DNA of 54,980 nt from Nitrospira sp. UBA5699 (GTDB lineage Bacteria > Nitrospirota > Nitrospiria > Nitrospirales > Nitrospiraceae), in NCBI GenBank assembly GCA_002420105.1, contig DIHJ01000117.1:1-54980 (forward strand), in the 5' to 3' direction. The notes under the pieces were generated by a model, which searched no databases, was not told the DNA's origin, and worked only from the letters and a program-made list of their open reading frames with translations. Shown one piece after another: positions 1-8,208 of the stretch. Position 1 is the first letter of the stretch. Each line of letters starts with the position of its first letter. Position numbers and translations under genes: made by a program.

Positions 1-121
1 TTAGAACCACTTCTCCAGTGATCAGTTCATGCTCGGCAAGAACGAGCCGGACCACATCGGCGCAGAGGCCGCGCGTAGCAAAGCCGCTGACCAGCACATT
101 GGTGTCGAGAAAGACCTTCAC
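1..121 (-). CDS. PIN-domain toxin (VapC-like), 3' part cut by window edge
   Basis: Reading inward from a GTG at 121, the first 40 codons give a PIN-domain start: the motif FLDTNVLVSG contains the first acidic metal ligand (Asp6) expected of PIN ribonucleases. The rest of the gene lies outside the window. The GTG overlaps the stop codon of the preceding antitoxin gene as GTGA, so the two are translationally coupled as in type II toxin-antitoxin operons. PIN toxins are Mg-dependent RNases that cleave RNA when the antitoxin is lost. Family assignment is from the N-terminus only; the exact subfamily is not determined. Confidence 0.75.
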   Translation of the reverse strand, partial: MKVFLDTNVLVSGFATRGLCADVVRLVLAEHELITGEVVL

Positions 122-336
122 GACACGGCTTTGAAGACATCCTCATCCGTGAGGAAGCCGCGCGCTTCCGCGAAGGGCATGGCCTTGTGGCGAAGCTGCT
201 CGAACGTCATCAGCGAGAGTTGCCGCCGCAGCGCATCCCGCACCACCTCGCTCCGCTTCCGCTTGGAGCGGCGACAAAACTTGTCGAGCATCCGCTCAAG
301 GTCTTGGTCTAGTCGAATGGTCACTGCGTTTCTCAT
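118..336 (-). CDS. ribbon-helix-helix antitoxin (CopG/ParD type)
   Basis: A 72-residue protein starting MRNAVTIRLDQDLERML, a typical ribbon-helix-helix strand followed by helix A; residues 20-38 (basic, RSEVVRDALRRQ) form helix B. Such proteins dimerise, bind operator DNA with the N-terminal strand and neutralise the toxin with the C-terminal tail. The stop codon overlaps the GTG start of the PIN toxin, which supports the pair. A palindromic site lies just upstream (341-354). The identity as antitoxin is inferred from fold and position. Confidence 0.8.
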   Translation of the reverse strand: MRNAVTIRLDQDLERMLDKFCRRSKRKRSEVVRDALRRQLSLMTFEQLRHKAMPFAEARGFLTDEDVFKAVS

Positions 337-340
337 GTCT

Positions 341-354
341 TACAATGTAGTACA
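341..354. promoter_or_regulatory. candidate antitoxin operator
   Basis: TACAATGTAGTACA contains two overlapping 4-bp inverted repeats (TACA-A-TGTA and TGTA-G-TACA). It lies 4 bp upstream of the antitoxin start codon. Ribbon-helix-helix antitoxins usually repress their own operon from such sites. The site is seen; the binding is inferred. Confidence 0.4.
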
Positions 355-442
355 AACGCGCTCCTAGCGCAACCCAATAGACCCAGCGGCACCGCTTAGG
401 CGAAGGCACTGAACCCTCTCCGAATCGCGCGAGTGGACAATC

Positions 443-1606
443 CTACAGCATCCGCTGAACATCAGCCTTCAGATTCGCCAAACACGGCTCTAAATTCGGC
501 TCAGAGGCTCTGGTCACCACGAAAGCGGCCGGTACGTCTTCCCAATGCCGCAAATCCGGGCGCAGCGCGCCTTCCAGCACGCGGGGGGCCGTGCTCATCA
601 GTGCCATTCCGCCGACGACGGACAACTGGCAGAGCGCGCCTTTGCCGTCGCCCGCCGCGTCGAGCGCGCACCCCCCGACCATCACGCCGGCTCCCGCCGC
701 AAGCGGTATCAGGCTGTAGGTGAACCCGAACGGCAGCCTGATCCAGGTCTGCACGTTCAGCAGGGGGTGGTACGCCCTGCTGTGACGGATCGCCAGTTTG
801 TCGAACCAGCTTTCCGTCGAGATCCGCAGCCCCGTGTCCGACGCGCAGGTGGCCATGAAGCGTGTCTTGGGGGTGATCGAGAAATACCCGCTGGTCGTAT
901 TGGTAAAATGCAGATCCCAGTCCAGGTCCGGAAATCGCCCGACCCGGTAGACGCGCCATGGGGCCCCTGCCGCTTCTCCGCCGTCGATCCTGCCCACCCG
1001 CCCGGCCGCGAACGCGCGCAGGGCTTCATCGTCTTTCCTGGTCAGGCGCGGCAGGTCGCGGAGCCGCAGCCAGTCCACCCGGGCTTCGCCGGATTCTCCG
1101 GCCTGCTCCCAGAGAATCGCGGAGAGGAGGAGATTCACCGGATCTTCTCCGTAATTGTAGATCGGCGCGAACAGTTCGTGATCCAGCCCCCTCAACTCGA
1201 CCTTGGCTTCCTCGACGCGGTGCGTGCGCAGATAGCTGCCGGCCACGAGCATGCTGAGATAGCCCCGTTCGTAACTCTCCAGGACGTATTCGAGGAACGT
1301 GCCGTCCGGGACGAAGACGTTGGCCGTTTCCCTGGTGATCGAGAATGTCTTGTGGCGGAACTGCGCCCCGGCCTGCGCGCCATACGAAGCCACGAGTTCG
1401 TCGCAGCCCGCCGCGAACGCCTCCGACAACCGGTTGAGGGTATCGATACGCCCGGAGAGGTCGATCTGCCGCTCGATTTCGGCGCAGGGGCGGCCTTCCT
1501 GCCGGCGAAACTCTCCCGACTGACAGCCGGAGAGCCCCGCGCCGAAGCCGATAAGGGCGGAGACCGCGACAACGGTCCGGATCAGGCGTGGGGGGGAAAC
1601 AGGCAT
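443..1606 (-). CDS. predicted outer-membrane or periplasmic lipoprotein, unknown function
   Basis: A 387-residue protein with a lipoprotein signal: an Arg near the N-terminus, a hydrophobic stretch (residues 11-27) and a lipobox ending LSGC at Cys28. The body (helical, residues 40-220) contains segments resembling short tetratricopeptide-like helices (EEAKVELRGLDHELF). Residues 290-350 are glycine/alanine-rich and hydrophobic, possibly membrane-associated. I do not recognise the family. The next gene upstream on the same strand (1667-2209) is also exported and only 60 bp away, so the two may be co-transcribed. Confidence 0.75.
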   Translation of the reverse strand: MPVSPPRLIRTVVAVSALIGFGAGLSGCQSGEFRRQEGRPCAEIERQIDLSGRIDTLNRLSEAFAAGCDELVASYGAQAGAQFRHKTFSITRETANVFVPDGTFLEYVLESYERGYLSMLVAGSYLRTHRVEEAKVELRGLDHELFAPIYNYGEDPVNLLLSAILWEQAGESGEARVDWLRLRDLPRLTRKDDEALRAFAAGRVGRIDGGEAAGAPWRVYRVGRFPDLDWDLHFTNTTSGYFSITPKTRFMATCASDTGLRISTESWFDKLAIRHSRAYHPLLNVQTWIRLPFGFTYSLIPLAAGAGVMVGGCALDAAGDGKGALCQLSVVGGMALMSTAPRVLEGALRPDLRHWEDVPAAFVVTRASEPNLEPCLANLKADVQRML

Positions 1607-1666
1607 TCCGATTCGTGCCTTCCGACAGGCTTGCGGGCGGCGCAGACCGGCGACGTCATATCCCGG

Positions 1667-2209
1667 TTACGGCAGGCGGGCTTCTCCGCGGACCTTGAAA
1701 AAGGTCGCGGCAAACTGCTGGACCATATTCTGCAGGCCTTTGTGGATGGGCTCCGAAATCCCGTCCCGCGGTCCGTAGCCGAGGATGGCCCGATTCCACA
1801 GGGTCCCGGGGGTTCGAGGCATGAAATACGAGCCGGCGTTGCAGTCCACGTGATAGGCGACCATGTACTCCTCGCCGACCGTCCAGACTTCACAGGTGAG
1901 AAACCCGAGCTGGCTCAAACGCTCCGTTTCCGCGGTCGAGGGACCTCCGGAGGCTTCCAGCGCGATGCCGGGAAAATTCTTGAGGAACGACAACCGCGTC
2001 ATATCGGTCAGTTCGGTGCTCTTGAGCCCGATCCGTTCCGCCGAGCCCTGCGTCTGCACTTCGACCGAGACAAATTTCTTGATCTGCTTGAGTTCGGCAA
2101 ACGCCGTCGCGTCCTGACGCAGTCCCGGCTCGGCCGCCGCCGTCGCCCCCGTGAGGCAGAGCAGAGCCAGCAGGGCCGCCGGACCGGCTACCGTTGAGAA
2201 GTTGCGCAT
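1667..2209 (-). CDS. exported protein of unknown function
   Basis: A 180-residue protein. The start at 2209 is chosen over upstream in-frame codons because it is preceded by a strong ribosome site (GGGAGGGACGAG) and begins a Sec signal peptide (MRNFSTVAGPAALLALLCL, cleavage near ATAAA/EP, residue 25). The mature part is mixed alpha/beta with two cysteines (in LTCEVW and HVDCNAG) that could pair. No enzymatic motif is visible. It is divergently oriented from the channel-like gene at 2427, with a 217-bp shared upstream region. Confidence 0.7.
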   Translation of the reverse strand: MRNFSTVAGPAALLALLCLTGATAAAEPGLRQDATAFAELKQIKKFVSVEVQTQGSAERIGLKSTELTDMTRLSFLKNFPGIALEASGGPSTAETERLSQLGFLTCEVWTVGEEYMVAYHVDCNAGSYFMPRTPGTLWNRAILGYGPRDGISEPIHKGLQNMVQQFAATFFKVRGEARLP

Positions 2210-2426
2210 CTCGTCCCTCCCTTCCCGCCGGAAACGGCGAACTTCCGGCGGCATACCGGCCCAGTCTGCCATATCCGCGGCTGTTCCGCACCTGGGGATT
2301 TCACAGGGCACCGGTCGGCGCGTCCCCGAAGGCCGCCGCGCCTCCGGCAGGAATACCGCTTTCCTGCGACCAAGCCTTACGGTAACATGGGCCCGGACCA
2401 AACGCCCGCATCAACAGGAAACTCGC

Positions 2427-3248
2427 ATGAGCGAACCGGCGTTTTCCGACCCGATAGCCCAGCAATACTATCGACAGGGCGAGACCGAGCTTGAAGCGAG
2501 CCAGTCGGCCGACAATGTCCTGCGCAAGGCGGAGGACTGCGCGCGGAAGGATGCCCGCGCGGACATCATGCAGTCGGCGGTCTACTATCTCGCGGCTGCG
2601 CACTTCCTCGAAAGCCGGGATCGGGCCAGATCCGCCCAGGCCTATCACCAGGCCGGCTGCCAACTGCATCGGCTGGACCAATTCACCCAGGCGGGCCGGG
2701 CCTTCTCGAACGCCGGACGGCTGGCGGAACAGGCCGCCGGGACGGCGACGGACCAGACACAGCACGATCTCCAGCACTTCGCCGTCCGCTCCTATTCACG
2801 CGCCAACCATTGCTTCGCGGAGGTGGGCGAGCTGGAATGGTCCGAAGCGGAATATCTGAACGAACGCAACGCCCGCGTCGCCTGGGCGAAGATGCAGGGC
2901 AAGCACCCCTGGGCCCAGCTGGCCTGGAAAGCGACCAGCAACTACGGCACCAGCTTCGCGCGCTGGGGTCTGTGGGTCCTGGGGACCATCGGCCTGTTCA
3001 GCCTCCTCTACGAACTGTTCTTCCGGTTGAACTGGCTCCAGCCCATGGAAGGCATGAACCACGCCGCCTGGATCCCCGTCTGGTCCGGACTCTATTACTC
3101 CGTCAACGTGACGGCCGCCCTCGGACTGGTCGACTACGAACCGGCGAACATGTTCAGCCAGGGCGTCGTGATCGTGAATGTCCTGATCGGCTACATTCTG
3201 CTCGGGATCGGCCTCGGCATCATCGGCAGGATGATCCGGACCCGGTAG
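2427..3248 (+). CDS. helical-repeat protein with two-TM ion-channel-like C-terminus
   Basis: A 273-residue protein starting at an ATG with AGGAAA upstream. Residues 1-150 form Ala-rich amphipathic helices of TPR/SNAP-like type (for example YYLAAAHFLESRDRARSAQA) with no signal peptide, so this part should be cytoplasmic. The C-terminus has TM1 (about 172-192), a short helix-loop (SGLYYSVNVTAALGLVDYEP) and TM2 (about 240-265). This TM-pore-TM order resembles Ion_trans_2 potassium channels, where the loop would read TxGYGD; here the filter position reads ALGLVD. It may be a channel with changed selectivity or a non-conducting relative. The channel assignment is inference. Confidence 0.6.
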   Translation: MSEPAFSDPIAQQYYRQGETELEASQSADNVLRKAEDCARKDARADIMQSAVYYLAAAHFLESRDRARSAQAYHQAGCQLHRLDQFTQAGRAFSNAGRLAEQAAGTATDQTQHDLQHFAVRSYSRANHCFAEVGELEWSEAEYLNERNARVAWAKMQGKHPWAQLAWKATSNYGTSFARWGLWVLGTIGLFSLLYELFFRLNWLQPMEGMNHAAWIPVWSGLYYSVNVTAALGLVDYEPANMFSQGVVIVNVLIGYILLGIGLGIIGRMIRTR

Positions 3249-3338
3249 CCTCTCCCGCCTCCGCCGTCCGGTTGCGCATCGAGCCGCCGTTTTGATAGGC
3301 TCCCCGGCCATTGTGCCCGCGACAGGGGGGGCTTGTCC

Positions 3339-4070
3339 GTGCCGTTGGATATCCTCGGCGTCATCATCCTCACCGCCACGATTCAATCGCTCTTCGGCGT
3401 GGGCGTCCTCCTGTTCGGAACGCCTCTCCTGCTGGTATTGGGCTACGACTTCGTCACGACGTTGACCACGCTGCTGCCGATCTCGCTGGCCATCAACCTC
3501 GCGCAGGTCGGCAAGCACTATGAGCACATCGACCGCGCCTTCTATCGCAAGATCATGACGCTCACCATCCCGCCGGTGATCCTCTGTCTCCTCCTGGTCA
3601 CGACGCTGAAGATCAATATCGGCATCGCGGTCGGCGTGTTTCTGATGCTGGTGGCGCTGAAAAATCTGTCGCCGCGCGTCAACCGCATCATCGAATCGAT
3701 GGTCCGGTACGAAAAGAGTTATTTCGCCGCGATGGGGGTCATCCACGGCCTGACAAACCTCGGCGGATCGCTGCTGACGGCCGTCATCCACGGCAAGCAC
3801 TACGAGAAGGACGTAGCGCGCGTGACGACCGCCGCCTCCTACGGCACCTTCGCGCTGTTTCAAATCCTGACGCTGCTCGCCTCGCTCAAGCCGGAACAAC
3901 TGCCGCCGGGCCGCAACGCTCTGCTCGTCCTCGTCGGCGTCGGCATGTTCTTCCTCACCGAACAGATGATCTACGCCAAACTCGATGCGGCGCGCTACCG
4001 CGCCGTGTTCGCGGGGTTTCTCTTCCTGTCGGGGCTCCTCTTAATCGGCAAGACGGCCTTCGCCCACTAG
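3339..4070 (+). CDS. TauE/SafE-family membrane exporter
   Basis: About 243 residues, almost entirely hydrophobic with seven to eight membrane segments. The N-terminal repeat (ATIQSLFGVGVLLFGTPLLL) and the second-half repeat (GVIHGLTNLGGSLLTAVIHG) match the internal duplication of the TauE/SafE (DUF81) family, thought to move organosulfur or sulfite-like anions. The GTG at 3339 is preferred because the upstream G-run (3325-3331) is at ribosome-site distance; a TTG at 3333 is the alternative. The substrate cannot be predicted. Its stop overlaps the stop of the convergent pseudouridine synthase gene by 4 bp. Confidence 0.75.
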   Translation: MPLDILGVIILTATIQSLFGVGVLLFGTPLLLVLGYDFVTTLTTLLPISLAINLAQVGKHYEHIDRAFYRKIMTLTIPPVILCLLLVTTLKINIGIAVGVFLMLVALKNLSPRVNRIIESMVRYEKSYFAAMGVIHGLTNLGGSLLTAVIHGKHYEKDVARVTTAASYGTFALFQILTLLASLKPEQLPPGRNALLVLVGVGMFFLTEQMIYAKLDAARYRAVFAGFLFLSGLLLIGKTAFAH

Positions 4071-4654
4071 CCCTTTCGCTTCAACGCGGCCAGCTCCCCG
4101 GCGGTCAGTTCCCGCCACCGGCCCACCGGAAGATCGCCGAGAGTCACCGGCCCGATCGCCGTTCGGACCAGCCGGAGGGTGGGATGCCCGACCGCCGCCG
4201 TCATGCGGCGGACCTGCCGGTTCATGCCTTCATGTAAGGTGAGTTCCAGCCAGGCCGTCGGCACCTGTTTGCGGAACCGGATCGGCACGGGGCGAGCGGG
4301 AAACGGAGGCTCACGCTCCAGCAACCGGACTCCGGCCGGCTTGGTTCGCCTTCCGCTCAGCACGAGGCCGCGGCGCAGCTGGTTCATCACCGCTTCGCTG
4401 GGAATCCGTTCGACCTGCGCCAGGTAGACCTTCGGCAGCTTGTGCCCGGGGTCGGTAATCCGATGGGCCAGCGCGCCGTCGGACGTGAGCAGCATCAGGC
4501 CTTCGCTGTCGCGATCGAGCCGCCCCGCGGCATAGACGCCCGGCAGATCGATATACTTCGCCAGCGTCGCCCTTCCTTCCGGATCGGTAAAGGACGGCAG
4601 CACGTCATAGGGTTTGTTGAAGGCGATCGTCTGAATAGGCCGATTGCGGTCCAT
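4067..4654 (-). CDS. RluE-type 23S rRNA pseudouridine synthase
   Basis: A 195-residue RsuA-family enzyme without an S4 domain, as in RluE. The opening FNKPYDVLPSFTDPEGR and the catalytic motif GRLDRDSEGLMLLTSDG, with the nucleophilic Asp in GRLDRD, are clear. The family motif MNRQVRRMTAAVGHPTLRL follows. E. coli RluE modifies U2457 of 23S rRNA; the same target is likely but not proven. The start at 4654 (ATG) is chosen; a GTG at 4675 would add seven residues and neither has a good ribosome site. A second RsuA-family gene (rluB) lies at 13089. Confidence 0.85.
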   Translation of the reverse strand: MDRNRPIQTIAFNKPYDVLPSFTDPEGRATLAKYIDLPGVYAAGRLDRDSEGLMLLTSDGALAHRITDPGHKLPKVYLAQVERIPSEAVMNQLRRGLVLSGRRTKPAGVRLLEREPPFPARPVPIRFRKQVPTAWLELTLHEGMNRQVRRMTAAVGHPTLRLVRTAIGPVTLGDLPVGRWRELTAGELAALKRKG

Positions 4655-4980
4655 AACGAGCCGCCAGTTTCGCACATCGGGCGCACGCGGACCATCTCAA
4701 TTGAACGGAACAGTTGAACAGAACAGTCGCGCCCCGCCGTCATTCCTTCCTCGAGAGCGATCTTCCCCTTCCGGTTGTTCCGACTGTATGACCTGCCCTA
4801 CAGTTTCTGGGGCATCAGTCAGCAGAAAGAGACGACCGATCCGGCGACGGATTCCCCTTCGCCCTTTAACTATCTGAGATTATGTCGGTTGTCTTCGACG
4901 GTACGGAGAATCCCCTCGGCACCGCACTTGCTCCGGCTCTCCATAATCCCGTTCGCCATTCCTTTATAAAGGAGGAGCTT
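4655..4980. other. intergenic region, divergent promoters presumed
   Basis: This 326-bp stretch separates the divergent RluE-type and OmpA-family genes and must hold both promoters. It contains a 13-bp direct repeat (TTGAACGGAACAG then TTGAACAGAACAG, near 4700-4726). A perfect-looking ribosome site (AAGGAGGAG) lies at the right end, just before the ATG at 4981. I see no small gene, RNA gene or clear terminator in it. Confidence 0.5.
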
Positions 4981-6393
4981 ATGCAACGGTCCCTTCTTGA
5001 TCCGTCCATTGCGCGACCATCCTCGCTGCTCGTCCTCTTCTGCGCCCTTGCCTCGGCGGGCTGCGTATCTTCTGGCACCCACGACAAGACGCTCGCCGAA
5101 CTGAGCGCGGCCAAGGCGCGGTCGGCGCAGCAGGCGGCCGAACTCGAGGCCCTCAAAAAACGGTCGCAGGCCCAGTCCGATCAGCTGCAACAGCAACTCG
5201 CGGCGCTCCAACAGAAGCTGGAGCAGGAAGCGTCCGAGCGCGCGGCGGTCGAGCAGCGCGCGGCGGCGCTGGCGCAGGAGCGGGCCGCGCTGGAAACCCG
5301 CTCGGCGGACCTGCAATCCCGCCTCGAGAATCTGGAGGGGGAGCGCGGGCGGCTCAGCGGAGAGCTGGGGGACGTCCGGGGACAGATCGCCGCGCTCGAG
5401 AAGAAACTCGCGGACGAAGCCGCGCAGGTCAGCGCCCTGGAGCAGGACAAACAGCAGCTGACCAGTGGCACCGCCTCCGCGAAAGCGGAAATCGCGGCGC
5501 TGCAGAAGCGCGCGGCGGAACTCGAGGCCAATGCCGCCCGTCTGGCGAAGGAACGCGAGCAGTTGAGCCAGGAGCAGGGCCGGCTCGCCTCCACCCTGGA
5601 ACAGGAGCGTCAGCGCTTGAAAGCGGAGGAAGCCGAGAAAGCCAGGCTCGCGCAGGAGCGCGAACGGCTGGAAGCGGAGCAATCCCGGCTGGCGGCGAAC
5701 CTCGAACAGGAGCGCCAGCGCCTGAAAGCCGAGGAAGAGGAAAAGGCCCGCCTTGCGAAGGAGCGGGACCAGCTGACCCAGCAGCAATCCCAATTGACGG
5801 CGAATCTCGAGCAGGAGCGGCAGCGCCTGAAAGCCGAGGAGGCCGAGAAGGCCCGACTGGAGCGGGAACGCCTCGCCAAGGAAGAGGAGATCAAACGGCT
5901 GACGAGAACGCAGGAGGAGCTGTCGCGCTCCCTGCAGGATGAAATCGCCAAAGGAAACATCACGATCCAGCAGGTGCGCGACCGCTTGACCATCAACATG
6001 GTCGACCGCGTGCTGTTCGATTCGGGCCAGGCGCAGGTCAAGCCGGCCGGCATCAAGGTGCTCAAACAGGTCAGCGACGCGCTGAACAAGATCACCGACA
6101 AACAGATCCGCATCGAAGGCCACACCGACAACGTGCCGATCAGCGCGAAGCTGCAGGACCGGTTCAAGACGAACTGGGAACTCTCCACGGCGCGGGCCAC
6201 CACCGTCGTGCGGTACCTGATCGATCAGGGCGGCGTGGACCGTCAGTACCTGTCGGCGGTCGGGTACGCGGAGACCCGCCCCATCGCCTCGAACGACTCC
6301 GAAGAAGGACGGTCCTCCAACCGCCGCATCGAGATCGTCCTCTATCCGCGGGACCTGTCCCAGATCGCCGGCAGCTTGAACTCGACAAACTGA
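4981..6393 (+). CDS. OmpA-family lipoprotein with long coiled coil
   Basis: A 470-residue protein started at the ATG after AAGGAGGAGCTT. A signal peptide ends in the lipobox ASAGC (Cys near residue 26), so it should be lipid-anchored. Residues 35-330 are an uninterrupted Glu/Gln/Lys/Ala-rich coiled coil with a 35-residue tandem repeat. Residues 340-470 form an OmpA-like peptidoglycan-binding domain, seen in IEGHTDNVPIS and in NWELSTARATTVV. The layout suggests an envelope spacer that tethers membrane to peptidoglycan. The gene stands alone and is followed by a strong hairpin. Confidence 0.85.
   Translation: MQRSLLDPSIARPSSLLVLFCALASAGCVSSGTHDKTLAELSAAKARSAQQAAELEALKKRSQAQSDQLQQQLAALQQKLEQEASERAAVEQRAAALAQERAALETRSADLQSRLENLEGERGRLSGELGDVRGQIAALEKKLADEAAQVSALEQDKQQLTSGTASAKAEIAALQKRAAELEANAARLAKEREQLSQEQGRLASTLEQERQRLKAEEAEKARLAQERERLEAEQSRLAANLEQERQRLKAEEEEKARLAKERDQLTQQQSQLTANLEQERQRLKAEEAEKARLERERLAKEEEIKRLTRTQEELSRSLQDEIAKGNITIQQVRDRLTINMVDRVLFDSGQAQVKPAGIKVLKQVSDALNKITDKQIRIEGHTDNVPISAKLQDRFKTNWELSTARATTVVRYLIDQGGVDRQYLSAVGYAETRPIASNDSEEGRSSNRRIEIVLYPRDLSQIAGSLNSTN
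5596..5880 (+). repeat. 105-bp in-gene tandem repeat
   Basis: Copies start at 5596, 5701 and 5806 (the last partial), exactly 105 bp apart. Each encodes a 35-residue coiled-coil unit beginning LEQERQRLKAEE. Five heptads per unit keep the coiled-coil register, so gain or loss of a unit would change only the length of the rod. Confidence 0.85.
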
Positions 6394-6408
6394 CGGATGA
6401 CCGAACAC

Positions 6409-6440
6409 CCGGAGGTCTTCGGCAGGCCGAAGACCTCCGG
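6409..6440 (+). terminator. strong hairpin, probable terminator of the OmpA-family gene
   Basis: A perfect 15-bp stem (arms 6409-6423 and 6426-6440, CCGGAGGTCTTCGGC) closed by a 2-nt gap, starting 15 bp after the stop codon. The downstream flank is C-rich and lacks a real T-run, so termination may be inefficient or need a partner. It could alternatively protect the mRNA 3' end. Confidence 0.6.
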
Positions 6441-6541
6441 CCCCCTTCCATGCCTCCCCACTGGACAACATCGGCGCGAACCAAGTATCGTCGATTTGTA
6501 CGCGGAGACGGACCGGACAGCCGGCCGGAGGGGGTGGTTCC

Positions 6542-7291
6542 GTGCGATGGGAAGGACAACGGGAAAGCGACAACGTGGAGGACCGCCGCGGCATGGGGCC
6601 GGCGCGGGCCGGAGGCCTCGGCCTCGGCGGGCTCCTGCTCGTCCTCGCCGTCAGTTACTTCACCGGAACCAATCCTCTGACCCTCATCAACATGTTCAAC
6701 GAGGTTCAAAGCCCGGGCATGCCGCCCGTCGACGACCGGCCGGTTCCACAAGGCGCGCTGGGCGACCGCCTCGGAAAATTCGCCTCGATCGTGCTGGCCG
6801 ACACGGAAACCACGTGGCAAACGCTGTTGGGCCTGCAGTATCAAGAACCTCGCATGGTCCTCTTCACCGGGGCCGTCCGCTCGGCCTGCGGCACGACATC
6901 CTCCGCCGTCGGCCCCTTCTATTGTCCGGGCGATCACAAGCTCTACCTCGATCTCTCCTTTTTCGACGAAATGGCGCAACGGCTGGGCGCGCCCGGCGAC
7001 TTCGCCCAGGCCTACGTCATTGCGCATGAGGTCGGCCACCATGTGCAAAACCTCATGGGCATCGCGGACAAGGTGCACCGCCTCCGACAACGCAGCTCGG
7101 AAGCCGAAGGCAACGCGCTCTCGGTCCGGATGGAGCTCCAGGCCGACTGCCTCCAGAAGATGTCGCGCGGATACGTGCAGCCGGAGAGCTGGACGCACGG
7201 CTCCTCGGAGCAGCGCATGATCTGGCTGAAACGCGGCCTCGACAGCGGCGATCCCGCCGTTTGCGATACGTTTTCGTCGAATCACCTGTAA
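6542..7291 (+). CDS. YpfJ-family neutral zinc metallopeptidase-like protein with internal deletion
   Basis: A 249-residue protein beginning (GTG, GGAGGGGG upstream) with the family signature MRWEGQRESDNVEDRRG. One membrane anchor spans about 25-41. The zinc motif HEVGH is at 162-166 and the likely third ligand Glu198 is in RMELQADC. In the family, as I recall it from E. coli YpfJ, about 34 residues (a GVWxH segment to a GDDR segment) follow that cysteine. Here the chain jumps from ADC (201-203) straight to LQK. The rest of the C-terminus (THGSSEQR, FKRG-like region) is intact. The frame is open, so a shortened but folded product is possible. Confidence 0.85.
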   Translation: MRWEGQRESDNVEDRRGMGPARAGGLGLGGLLLVLAVSYFTGTNPLTLINMFNEVQSPGMPPVDDRPVPQGALGDRLGKFASIVLADTETTWQTLLGLQYQEPRMVLFTGAVRSACGTTSSAVGPFYCPGDHKLYLDLSFFDEMAQRLGAPGDFAQAYVIAHEVGHHVQNLMGIADKVHRLRQRSSEAEGNALSVRMELQADCLQKMSRGYVQPESWTHGSSEQRMIWLKRGLDSGDPAVCDTFSSNHL

Positions 7292-7307
7292 CGGAACGGA
7301 GTCGCCG

Positions 7308-7757
7308 ATGGCCGAAGAAGAACAAGTCTGCACCCCCGCGCCGGCGGCCTCGTCGGGCTGGGACGCTATCCTGGCCGATCCGCCCTGGACCGCCAAATCG
7401 TTCCTCGCCGCGGGAGCGGCGATGGTCGGCGGTCTTGCCTCCTGGATCGGAAACGTCACCTCGCCAGCCATGGCTCAAATGGCCGGCAGTTACCTGGGGG
7501 GCTTTCTCATCGGCTGGGCCTTTCGTCGATTCCTGAGGATGGCCGCCATGCTCGCCGCGCTGGTTCTGGCCGGCGTTGCCGCATTGAAGACGACCGGATG
7601 GCTCGAACTCGACTGGGCGTCGATCGAGACGCAACTCTCGCAGGGGATGCGGTGGCTTCAGGGAGAGGCGGAAGGGTTGAAGAATCTGCTGACCGGGATC
7701 CTCCCCTCGGCCGGAGCGGCCGGGGCCGGAACCTTTTTCGGATTCCGGAAGAAGTAG
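7308..7757 (+). CDS. FUN14-like small membrane protein
   Basis: A 149-residue protein with glycine-rich hydrophobic segments at about 32-48, 60-75 and 77-97. The central part (GSYLGGFLIGWAFRRFLRMA, then a Trp/Leu/Asp segment ending LDWASIE) matches the FUN14 domain of small bacterial and mitochondrial membrane proteins. Bacterial members have no established function. It follows the YpfJ-like gene by 16 bp on the same strand, so the pair may be an operon. Confidence 0.65.
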   Translation: MAEEEQVCTPAPAASSGWDAILADPPWTAKSFLAAGAAMVGGLASWIGNVTSPAMAQMAGSYLGGFLIGWAFRRFLRMAAMLAALVLAGVAALKTTGWLELDWASIETQLSQGMRWLQGEAEGLKNLLTGILPSAGAAGAGTFFGFRKK

Positions 7758-7763
7758 CCTCTC

Positions 7764-8081
7764 CTATTCGGACTTGAACGACTCTTTCAGCTTTTTTCCG
7801 GCCTGCTCGGCCTTTTCGGTCAGCGCATCCGCGGAGCGCTTGAGCTCGTTCCCGATCTTCTTGGGCGTTTCGCTGTCTTCCAGTTTCTTCACGACCCCGG
7901 TAAGCTCCCGTTCGATGGTTTCGGCCGCCTGCTTCACCGTCGTTTCGATCCGATCAACAACGCCGGGCGGCTCCTTGGTCTGCGTTTCCGCGGCCGGCGA
8001 CATCCCGGATTGCCAGGCGATGCTTCCGCAGAGCACGAGCAGACCGACAAGCCCCTGCCTTTTGGAAATACGACACGTCAT
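7764..8081 (-). CDS. small exported helical protein
   Basis: A 105-residue protein with a signal peptide (residues 1-31, hydrophobic core LVGLLVLCGSIAW). The mature part is one long amphipathic Lys/Glu-rich helix (for example ADALTEKAEQAGKKLKESF). It resembles stress-associated helical periplasmic proteins in composition, but I cannot name a family. It is convergent with the FUN14-like gene, 6 bp apart. Confidence 0.65.
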   Translation of the reverse strand: MTCRISKRQGLVGLLVLCGSIAWQSGMSPAAETQTKEPPGVVDRIETTVKQAAETIERELTGVVKKLEDSETPKKIGNELKRSADALTEKAEQAGKKLKESFKSE

Positions 8082-8208
8082 CGGCTACTCTCCCTCTGTC
8101 CCGGCCCGCCGGCCGTCCCGGCCCCATCTGCCGGCTCCGGGTCTTTCAGAACGGGCGCATTCTCTTTATACTGCCGGGAGACTCACTCCACTCGAGAAAG
8201 GTCACTCC

